Assembly: GCF_019175285.1 (NCBI RefSeq)
Contig: NC_056523.1
Coordinates: 185,256,180 to 185,320,179, forward strand
Length of the DNA stretch: 64,000 nt
Reading direction: 5' to 3'
DNA from: Sceloporus undulatus
Lineage: Eukaryota; Chordata; Lepidosauria; Squamata; Phrynosomatidae
Shown: positions 23,301 through 34,800 of the stretch, piece by piece
Numbering within the stretch: the first letter of the stretch is position 1
How the letters are laid out: each line of letters starts with the position of its first letter
Translations under genes and position numbers: made by a program
The notes under the pieces: model-generated
The model's input: only the letters and a program-made list of their open reading frames with translations
Databases searched by the model: none
What the model was told of the DNA's origin: nothing

Positions 23301-26300
23301 AAGGTGTCATGCTGGGGAAGGCTCCTTCAAGACTGTTTTCCGTTATACAACTACAGCACTATGATTCTAGTTTAACTGCCATGGCAAGTTCCCAGGAATT
23401 TATAGTTTGGTAAAGCACTAGAGCACTGTGAATGAGAATTCCAAATAACCCTTCCCCAAACTTCCAGGATTCTACAGGAAGCAGTCATGGCAACTTAAGT
23501 AGAATGAAAGAGCTATAACTGTGTTGTGTGGAAGGACCCTTTGTTTGTTTGTTTGTTTTGCTCAGCTTCCCATGCGACTTACCAAAAGACAGAAAGATCC
23601 CAGCCCATCACTAACACAGCACTCAGGTGCTGCTTCTCCCTGTCTGACCTGAAATCTCATTTCTTTTGGGCAGGTCCGGAAGACCTACTTCCGCATGGTT
23701 TTTTGTGATTTTTGCCTTAAGTTCCTGTTTCATGGCTTCCGCTGCCAGACATGTGGCTACAAGTTCCATGAACACTGCAGCAGCAGAGTGCCTACAGTCT
23801 GTGTGGACCTAGCTACGACACATAAGCCGTGAGTGTCTCCCTAGGTGCTCCGCTTTTTGTTCTTCCATCAAGGGAAGAGTTCCAGAAATTGGTTCAGTCC
23901 TTGTTTCCCTTTGTGTTAAGTATCATTTTTCTTCCCTCTAGTGTGTATAGCCATGAACTATGGCAGTATCCTTCACTGTGGCCAGATAATGCCTCGGCTG
24001 CCCTAGTCCAGCCTATCCATGAACCTATGACCCCTCAACCTGTCAGGTAAGTGATGGGCTCACAACTGGACTTTACAGAACTAGAAATAACTAATGGAGC
24101 TCCAAGAGGACATGATGGTGTATAAAGGTATATCACAGAATATTAAGGTTAGGATTGTACATGCCATTATATTTCCCATTTGTCCGTATGGTTGTGGAAG
24201 CTGAATAGTGCAGAAAACCAAAAGGAAGAAAATCAATTCATTTGAGATGTGATGGCATATTGGCTTGAGCATTGAACTATGACTCTGGAGAGCAGGGTTT
24301 GATTCCCAGCTTGGCCATGAAACCCACAGGGTGACCTTGGGCAAGTCACACACTCTTAGCCTCAGGAAAAGGCATTGGCAACCTCCTCTGAACTAATCTT
24401 ACCAAGAAAACCCCATGATAGATTCACCTTAGAATAGTCATAAGTCAAAAATGACTTGAAGGTACATAGCAACAACAACAATCTGGAGAAGAGTTCTGTG
24501 AATACTGTGGGGTGCTTTAAAAAGACCAATAAATGGATCATAGAACAAATCAGCCCAAATTCTACCTAGAAGCAAATATGACTAAAGTGAGGTTGCCATA
24601 TTTTGACCATATCATGAGAAGAAAGGAGTCACTAGAAAAGATGATAATGGCCTGTTACAGACAGGCCAAAATAAAGCTGCTTCGAGTCACTTTGGAGGTA
24701 TGCTATTTCAATGATGCATGCGTCCTAAGAGTCCAAAAGCCACACCAAAGGCACACTCCAGCTCTAAGGACTGGAGTGCAGCTTTGGTGCGGCTTTTGGA
24801 CTTTTGGGACACATGCGTCATTGAAATACCATTCCTCCAAAGTGACTCGAAGCAGCTTTATTTTGGCCTGTCTGTAACAGGCCAATGCTTGGTAAAGTTG
24901 AAGACAGTAGGAAAAGAGGACTGCACTCCAGACATATAGATTTAATCAGTGAAGCCATTGGCATGAATCTGCAAGAGCCAGGCATTGCAGCTGAGAATAG
25001 ACTTGGAAGTCTTTAATTCATAAGGTTGCTGTAGTTTGAAGTCTACTTGAAGACAGTTAACAACGAGAACAGGTTAGATTCACCCATCACAAAGAAGACA
25101 TGTCTGAGCCCTAATGTTAGGTGGACCGAGGTCTTGGCTCCTGTAGCAGATGCTGGGGAGCCTCACTCTTGAACTCAGTTGAAGGACAGAGTTGTATATA
25201 CTACATAGTCTACCTAGGTTGCTGAAACCAGCCTGTAGCTTTTGGTACAATAGAGGATGTTATCTCTTTGCCAGTAATGAAATGAGTTTCAGCTGCCAGT
25301 TCAGGTGGTTTCTGCACATGGAATGTGGAGAGGAGGTCCATCTTGGCCTTCACTTCAAGCAGTAAAATATCTTGAGTCTGCCCAGAATTTATGCCTCCTA
25401 AGCAGACACAGAGAATTGCAAACAAAATTGTAAGATTTTCTCTAAAACTTTATGGTATATGAGATGTTTCAACCATGATGTTATCACACTTCTGCAATAT
25501 GGTAGGAAAATGTAGATACAGTACTTTATTGCAAAGGTGTAGCTCTCAACTGTTTGATTGGGTCAAGAAAAAAGCTTAGGTTTATTTTTATTTTTAAGAG
25601 TAATTTTCTAGGATATGGTATGCATACCATACCTTAGGAGGAGAATAACTGTAATAATGATAAACAAAGTTGTTACCAAGATTCATGTTTCATAAACTGA
25701 AGGAAAAGCCACAGTGCCTCCCTCTTTTTTTTTTAAATGTACTTTTAATGCTTTTCAAAGTAGAAGTGTGTAGCGCCACTCAGTGAGTGGAATAACAACA
25801 ATTGTGACTGTTGTTGCATTGCTTAGCCCAAGAAGATACCATGATAGGTTTCACCTTGGTGTTGCCATGAGTCAGAAATGACTTGAAGGCATACAACAAC
25901 AAAATTGTGTTGCTAGACCAGACGTAGCTTAGAGAAGTGGAACTGGGGAACCGCTGGGGGATTAGTATGGTCTATTCAGCTTAGATTTAAAGGGAGCCAT
26001 CTTATCCTCCTTCCTTTCAGCTCACACAAGCAATCTTCCCTCAGCAAAGATGCCTTCAGCTTCCCCAATCTCTGTGGTGATGGGCAGCGCCTGCAGCGAC
26101 ACCGCTCAACTTCCACCCCTAATGTTCACATGGTCAGCACCACCAGCCCTGTGGACAGCAGCATCCTTGAGGTGAGGACACCACTCCAGCTGTGGGGTGC
26201 CCTGAGGTCCGCCCAGAAGTGCCTTATTCCTTCCCTCACTCCCAAAGGTGTCAAAGGAGGGGGGTAGAAGCTGGGAAGTTTTGCCCACTAGAGAATGCCT

Positions 26301-29300
26301 GGGTGTAATCCAATGCTTCCTTACCCCCCTTCCTGTGTCTTGTGCCTGTGTGTTCCCTCACAGTGCCACTCAGATGCTTGTTTTCTTCTCTTCCAGATTA
26401 TAAGCAGGAGCCACAATGCAGAGGGTGAGTGAGTGTCATGCCAAAATGGAGTCTGGATGGAGTATGTGTTGGCAGTAATGCCAAGGGATGTAGACTTGGC
26501 AGAGAAGGCCCTGTCTCTCTGGTTGACAGGGCCAGTCACTCAGTGAGGGCAAAGGCTCTTTGTGAAATGCTGAATTGCTGCATTCTTGAGTCAAGAATCT
26601 GCAGCCCCTTGCATGTTTTTGTGGATACTCACTGCCATTGCTCTTGTCTGTCATGCTGGCTGGGGCTGATGCAAGTTGGACTCCAATAACAATTGAAAGG
26701 TCACAGGTTACCATCCATTGGAGTAGGCCAGTGGTTCCCAAACTTTTTTGGGCTCCTTCTCCTTTCCTCTTGGGTGACAACCCTAGTGCCCTCTCAACAC
26801 CTTTTTCTTAATATTAGATGTATTGTTTGTCACGCAGCCATCAGTGCCTCAGCCATGCCCAGCTTGTCACCATCACCTTCTCTGGCTCTCGGGCAAATAC
26901 AGCAGTGTCAGCAGACCAAACTCACCTACGCCAGCCTTACAGCAGAAGGAAGACCTTCTGGCTGGCTGCTTGGTACTGCTCCCAAGGTGACAAATGGAGT
27001 AGTTAGTGAGAAGCCTCTTGCCCACACTGGCCTCAAACCAAAAGGAAGACCTTCTGACTGGCTGCTTGGTTGCTGCTCCCAAGATGACTGGATCCAAATG
27101 GAGTAGTTACTGAGAAGCCTGTCACCTGTGCCAGCCTTGCAGCAAAGGCTGACGGGGGCGAGAGGTTTCTCGCTGCTTGATTGGCCACTTCTTCTCCCCT
27201 TGCACCTGGTCAGTCTGGGAGCAACTGTGGCAAAGGCTGGCAGGGGTAAGAGGCTTTTTGGTTTTTGCTCAATCAGCTGCTCACTTGCTGCGCCCAAGGT
27301 CACCTGATGCAAAGGAAGAAGCTTCTTCCCAGTGAAGAAGGACTCTCAATCCAAGGGAGGCAAGAGAAGCAAAAGAGTCAGCCCCGGATAACAGCCTCCC
27401 TCCCCCCACAAACATTGTTTCTTCTACTACCTTTCGCACTAATACAAGTTTCACTGAAGGGCCCCCTGCTGCCCCTTTGTTCCTCACTACTCCTCTGCTA
27501 CCCCTTTTCCCTCACCATCCCCCTGCTGCCCCATTTCCCCTTACTGCTCCCCTGGATCTTTCTACTGCCCCCAAGGGGGTAGTGCCAATCACTTTGGGAA
27601 TTGCTGGAGTAGATAAATGTCAGGCTATATCAAGGGGAGAGGGAGTAAATGGCCGTGGCCCCCCAGATGTTTTGACAAGGCAGCTCCCATCATCCCTTAC
27701 TGTTGGCTATACTGGCTAGGTCTGATGGGATTTGTAGTCCAAAAACATATGGAAGGCTGCAATCTGCCCAGCCGTGGAGTAGAGATGGACTGGTGGCATG
27801 TGCCTGGATCCTGAAAGTGTGACAGTGCCACCCCTGTTCTTTATCACAGTTACCCCGTGGAATACCCACCCCTAATCCTAAAGCTGTTGAAACCACTAAT
27901 CCATATAGACAGCAGTCAGTGAGCAGAGCTTTCTGGCATGATTTCTCTGTCATATGAAAATATTAGCCATCTTGACTTGGCCTGCTGTGTGCTTTGCAAC
28001 ATGTGAATTGCTTCTTTGGAGTAAACCATGACTAGGCAACATAAGGTCCTTCAGATGCTGCTAAATGTCTCCTCTCATAATCCCTTTCCTCTGGCCAGAT
28101 TGGCAGAGGATGCTCACATTTGGCAATATCTGGAGGGCCACAGATTTACCTTTTTCTGAAGATTTTCCCTTCTGTCTGAAGCAGGGATTGCCAGATGGCT
28201 CTGAGAAGCATACTGGCAGGGCATGCATGGGATTGCTCTTATACTATTGCTTAGTATTCAAGGATAAATTGCTTCTCAGCTAACAGGTTCCATTCAGTGA
28301 GTATTACAGAGCACCAGAGCATCTCCAACTGAGGTCCTTCTCCAGATATCATTGGTCTCTTGGCCTACAGGTCCAATCAGCCTGGGCCAGTAAAGCTATT
28401 GTTTCTGGATGATGGGAGCTGCAAACCAAAATACATTGGAGAGACCCAAGTCAAAGGGGAATTGTCCTTTTTATAAGCCCTTTTAGGCCCATACTACGTC
28501 AGTGGTTCCCAGCCTTTGGTCCTCCATTTGTTTTTCGATTTCAGATCCCAGAAGCCTTAGCCAACTTGACCAACAGTCAGGAATTATGGGAGCTGAAGGC
28601 CAATACATCTGGAGGAACAAAGTTGACAACCACTGCTGTAAATTAAAGGAAGATCTCCCAACCTTGTCTATCAGTTTAGTCCAGTTGGTTCTTTGCAAAT
28701 ATGGGACTGAAAAGAATGTGTGACATAAGATCAGTATGTTGGTGCTTTCCTACTCAAGGCAAGCAGTAGCCAGTGAAGCAGAACAAGGGGTCACAGCATG
28801 ATGCCAGCATAGCCAGTTGGACTGAGGCTTAAATCATACTTAGAATAAGTTCCCTGAAATCACTGAGGTAGACTCACTTCAGTCACATTGATTTCAGTGA
28901 GTCTGTTGTAAGCCTGATACAATCTGGATCCAACCCAGTGATGTCACATCCCACTGTTCTCAGTAACACATTATTTGAGATATGTCACATTGGTAGCATC
29001 TCTATGTCTCCTGATAATATATGTAGTTTGTACTGTGCTTAAGATGGTACTACCTTGTGGCAGAGAGTTCCATGAGTTAGTCGTGTATTACTTGAAGGTG
29101 GCATTTTTTGTTGGTTTTGAAGCTAGTGCCAGTTCATTTTGCTGAATCACATTACATTCCATCACAATGAGCAAGGGAGCAATCTCTCTCTGTCTGCACT
29201 TTCCACACCATTTTGTTAGACATTATTAAAACCACCGCCACTTAATAAGGAAGTATGTTTCAAACTAGGGTTTTGTGGGGGGAACCAGTAAGATAAAGCC

Positions 29301-31762
29301 ATCTTCCTTTTTCCTCCAGCCTTAGGTGGGCCTGAGCTGCCTCCTCGCACGCCACCAGCTACCCCAGTTTCCAGCATGCCTGCTGTTTCTCCAGGCCGAC
29401 GCTCCCCACACCCTAAATCCCCTGGCGAGTCCCCAAGAGAGCGCAAGGCCCCTTCAGAAGACAAGAAGAAACCTGTGAGTACTGAGCAGGGAGAGAGAGA
29501 GAGAGTTTAATCAAGGCCATTTCAAGATGGTGGCCAAAACTAAAAAATGACAGCCCTGTTCAAGGCCTCTTCAAAATGGGAGATATCGTGGCTGAGCAAA
29601 AGTTCGGGAGGAAGACCATGTGGCTGGGCTGTGGCAGGTGGCAGGGAATACTGTGGTGACTCTTGAAAGAGCAGTGCTTCATGTGAGAATGGATGGTCCC
29701 AAGACCCCACACATTTTCCTTTTCTCTGTGGTTCCTCCTCATCCTTTGCTTTACCTGTACTTTCAGCCAAAATTCTTGGGCTACCGAGACTCAAGTTATT
29801 ACTGGGAAGTGTCTTCCAAAGAGGTGACCATGCAGAAGCGGATTGGCACTGGATCCTTTGGTACTGTTTTTAAGGGCCGCTGGCATGGGGATGTGGCAAT
29901 AAAGATCCTCAAGGTCACTAACCCTACCAGTGAACAGGTGCAGGCCTTCAAGAATGAGATGCAAGTGCTAAGGTAAAGCCAGGGAGCTCTGGTGTCTGAA
30001 GGGGAGAGGCAGGTGGCCATCTTTGGGGGGTGATGTCTGGCTGGGGTAAAAAGAGCCCTTGATGCTGGATGCTTCCCTTCATCTCCTCTATCCCTACCCC
30101 CTCTTACAGGAAGACGCGACATGTGAACATTTTGCTCTTCATGGGGTTTATGACCCACCCCAGCTTTGCCATCATAACCCAGTGGTGTGACGGTAGTAGC
30201 CTCTACCAGCACCTCCATGTGCAGGAGACACCCCTGGAGATGGTGCAGCGAATCGATGTGGCCCGGCAGACAGCACAGGGCATGGAGTGAGTGTACTAGG
30301 GGAGGAGTCCTCAATGGAAGGGGGGTTGGCTAGAGATCTGGTGCATCCAGGTCCATAACAACCTACAGTTTGTTGTGTGTCTTCAAACCATTTTTTATTT
30401 ATCGAGACCCTAAGGTGAACCTATTACAGGGTTTTCTTGGATGATTTGTTCAGAAGATGCTTGCCATTGCCTTCCCCTGAGCCTGAGTGTGACTTGCCCA
30501 AGATCATATAGGGGGTTTCTGTGGCTGAGTAGGGATTCAAACCCTGGTCTCCCAGTGTCCTAGTCCAACATTCAAATCACTGCACAAGAACCTAAGAGAT
30601 ATGGTGGTCAGGTAAAAGGGTTTGACTATGTAGTCCAGCTTTCTACCCCCACAGTGGCTGTGCAGTTACCCTAATGAGAAGCCTACAAGTGGGACATGTC
30701 TTTTGTGTTCTTCAGGGGCTGAGACATAGAGATGTGGTACCACTGTTACCAGAGGTATGATCCCTCTGCTACAGACATGTGGTACCTCTGTTACTAGAAT
30801 TACTTAGCAAGCAGGAAGACTTAGTCCAGAACAGATTGACAGAGTACTTCTAGGTTAGACCAAAGGCTTATCTGGTCCAATATTTTGTTCACACCCTGGT
30901 CAACTAGTTGCTTCTGGAATGCCCTTGAGTAGGACATGAGAACAATAGCACCTTGTTGCTCATGTTCCCAAGGAACAGAGGTTGGGGGGCTCTGAATTTT
31001 TTCCCCAGTACTGACAAGATGGGAGCCACTACAACTCTGGAGACCATGGTTCACATCCCTGGTTGACTTCGGGCAAATCACACTCTCTCAGCCTCAGAGG
31101 AAGACAAGGGCAATCAACCATCTAAACAAGCAACTCTCCTAGCCCCAGAAAACACTGTAATAGGTTTGTCTTAGGATCACTGTAAGTGAGAAATGCTGTG
31201 AAGACACACAGCAACACAAGTGGCAAAAACCAGTTCCAGCAGCAGGAGATGTGTCTAATACCTTGAGCAGAGGATGCCAAAGAAGTAGATAGATGGAAGT
31301 CCAGTGAGGCTTTCCACAGCTTAAAGGGGCTTAAAGTGAGATAATATGGCACACTTAGGAGCCCTGTAGCAGCAGGTAGTGGTATGGGATTGGACTTTTG
31401 GAATTTCATGACTCCCAGGACCATGTATTGGGCTCTTTCACACCACACAATGATAATGCATCCGGTGTAATCCCAGAATTTTCAGTTTAGAGAGAAATAT
31501 TTAGAGTTCTCAGCTGGAGAGCTCTAGTGCAGTGGTTCCCAAACTTTGGACCTCCAGGTGTTTTGGACTTCATCTCCCAGAAGCCTAACCAGTTTGGCTA
31601 ACAGTCAGGACCTCTGGGAAGTGAAGTCCAAAACATCTGGATGACCAAAGTTTGGGAAACACTGCATAATGTCTTACCAAACTAAAATTCCAGCATTCCA
31701 TAGGATGCAAGACAGTTACAGTGCTATATTTTTTATATATAGCTCTGTCCCAAAGCCAAGAA

Positions 31763-31805
<43 letters not shown>

Positions 31806-34800
31806 CATGAGAGAGAACAGATTATGCCACAGCAGGAATGGCTACTCAATGAATTCTGAGCCACACACCATTCCTGGGCAACTTAATAAGGGGAAAGAAT
31901 TTGAGAAGTAGTGGGGTGCGAATGGTTCAAGTACAAATGGACTGGAGATATCTGGGTTCAGGTCCCCACTTGTGCTATGAAATGATATCACACTCACCCC
32001 TAACTTACATCACAAAGTGGGGATTATAAGGATAAAGTGGGGAAAGAGGAGTAGAACCTTGTCTGCCACTTTAAGACAGGGTATAAAGGTAACTAAAAAG
32101 TAGATGAACAAAGTGTAATTTAAAGGAGATGCCATTACTGAATGGCAACTGCATGGAAAGCAGGGGATAGTTTCCGCCCATAGACCTCTAACAAGCCAAA
32201 CACACACTGAAATGCCTGTTTTCTTCTGCAGTCCCTCTCAAAATGGTGACAAGAAGTGACATTGCATCACTTCCTATTGCCATTTTAAGAGGAACTTCAG
32301 TGAAAACCAGGAGTTAGTATGAAGTTCTAAGGTCCTTGTGTGGATGAGCTGGATGTATTTTCATGTGTTTGGGTGGCTTTCTGCATGATTTTTGGACAAA
32401 AATGGGTAATTAAAAAGAAGATTGATGGATTAGGGACTGGAGGATTCAGGTACTGCAGAAGGAGTGTACAGGGGTCCCATATGGTCCCTGGGTTGCCCAA
32501 TGCCCACCCTTGCTTTACTCAATAGTTCTCACTCTGCAGGATGTTTAGATGTATCCTAATGATGGCAGAAGCTCCCAGTGCTGATCATCTTTCTCTGTTT
32601 CCCTCAGTTACCTTCATGCTAAGAACATAATCCACCGGGATCTCAAATCCAACAGTATCCTTCCCTTCCAGCTCTTCAGTGTCAGGTGGGGATTTCATAG
32701 GCCCTTTACTGTGGGAACTTGAGTTGCGTGACCTTCATTGACCGGTGCAACTGGATAAGTTGGACCAGGATATTGCAGTGGAAAGGAGAGGGTTACACTC
32801 TTTGACCTCCAAGACCAAGAGACCAATTCCAAAAATTGTGAAAGCACCAATAATAAAAACCAGTTTTTCTGTCTGGTGTTTGGGGATATAGCAGTTACTC
32901 TGGTGCAGAGCAAAGTGGCAGGTCACCATCTTGGGCCAAGACCTACTTGATGCTCCTTCACCTATCGTCCTCAGACATTTTCCTACATGAAGGACTGACA
33001 GTGAAGATCGGTGACTTTGGCCTGGCCACAGTGAAGACCCGCTGGAGTGGTTCACAGCAGGTGGAACAGCCCAGTGGTTCCATACTCTGGATGGTGAGTG
33101 ACATGTGAGGTTACTCTCAGGGAAGCCTCAGACAGTTGGAGGCTGGTGGATGTGGAAAGAAGGCCAGCAGAAACAAGCAGGGCTTTCCAGAGGAGAGGGG
33201 GGGGAAAAGGCAAATCTGTTCCTTCACCCCACCCAATCCTGAACATCTTTCCTCTGGACCTCCTTAGGCACCAGAAGTGATCCGAATGCAGGATCCTAAC
33301 CCTTACAGCTTCCAGTCAGATGTCTACTCCTATGGAGTTGTTCTCTATGAGCTGCTCTCTGGGAGCCTTCCCTACAGCCACATCAATAACCGGGACCAGG
33401 TAAGGAAGGAAGGAAAGATAAGATGGGACAAGAGGGGACCCAAGCTTCCAGAGTATTTATGTATGTATGTATGTATGTATGTGTACAGTGGGTCCTTGGT
33501 ATCCTCTGGAGTTTGGTTACAGAACCCCCCATGGATACCAAAATCTGTGAAGTCCCATTAGATAAAGTCAAGGCTTGCTTTTTAGAATTTTTTTTTTTTT
33601 TTAATTTTTCAAGCTGTAGATGGTTGAATCCATGCACGCAGAATCCGTGGATTTGGAGGGCTGACTGTATAAGGATACACAATAAATATCTCCATTACAT
33701 ACTATAATATTCTGGTTCTAGAACAGATCAAGCCTGAACTAACCCTGGAAGCCAGGATGACTAAATTGAGGCTGTCGTGCTTGAAGAGGCAGAAGGGAAG
33801 GGGCTGTGTCAGCCAGAAATTAATCCATTTAAAAAAAAAAACTTTGTGGTAATGATGCATCTTCCACACCTCCTTCCAGATTATATTCATGGTGGGCAGG
33901 GGGTACCTGTTCCCTGACGTTAGCAAAGTGCCCAGCAATTGTCCCAGAGCCATGCGCAGGCTGATGGGTGACTGTTTAAAATTCAAGCGTGAAGAGAGAC
34001 CCCTCTTCCCTCAGGTGAGTCCAATGGCAAAGGTGGAGAGGGGGGATTGGCATCTGTCTGTACATGCATGGCAAGCTCCTAATTGTCTCCTAAGAACATC
34101 AGGCCTGCTCTCGTAATGAATTTTAATTTATGGTTAAGGTATAAATGTGGTATATACATGCTGCAGTGTATAAACAGTTGAGGGCCACCTCCTCCCATAG
34201 GAGTTTGTCCAGAATTTGAGATCTTCAGTGGAGGCCCTCTTGCAACTCCTATCTAACCCAAGTGGGGAGGTTGGTGAGTACAAGAGATAGGGCATTCTCT
34301 ATCATGGCACCTTGGGAATTCTTTTGCTAGGGAAGTAAGGCTGGCTCCATCCCTGACTTGGGCTTCTACAGGTTGCCAAAAGTGTATTATTTTGCATGAT
34401 ATGGGGTAAGGTTTTTTTTATAAAGTTATTAAAGTTTCAATTCTGTTTTTAATAATGTTTGTAATATCTTTCATTTGTGCTACTTTGGGGGATCCTACTG
34501 GGCAGAAAAGCAGTCAGTACTTTTACTAATGAAAAGAAGAATGGATGAATAAAAAGGAAAATGGTATAATGGAGTTGCATTTTGGGTTGCATTTTGAGGG
34601 AAAATAATAAAAAGAACAAAAAAGTTGCTATATTAAGCTAAAGTTCAACTGGTATCTTTCTTCTCACAAGGACTGCCCAGCGACCTCTGAGAAACTCAAA
34701 AGCAGGGCATTGAGGGAAACAGCCTTCACCTTTCTTTGACCACTCCATGTTGTCAGTCAATTTTTGGAGGTCTACTGCTTCTACACATGGAAGCTCCATT

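Larger units (their letters stand above)
24100..25110 (+). mobile_element. BovB/RTE LINE 3' end with two insertions
   Basis: Plus-strand BovB text occurs in three pieces: 24100-24240 (ending 'caattcatttgagatgtg'), 24483-24648 ('tttgaccatatcatgagaag') and 24887-25110 ('gcatgaatctgcaagagcc'). A Sauria-type SINE separates the first pair and a Harbinger-like fold-back the second pair. The coding frame is decayed. Confidence 0.8.

Noticed and set aside
26693-27312. Overlapping frames of 128-137 codons on both strands
   Set aside because: They lie in a non-autonomous hAT element with internal repeats; no transposase motif.
31764-31804. (GT)n tract as a regulatory Z-DNA element
   Set aside because: An ordinary microsatellite in an intron; nothing in the context supports a function.
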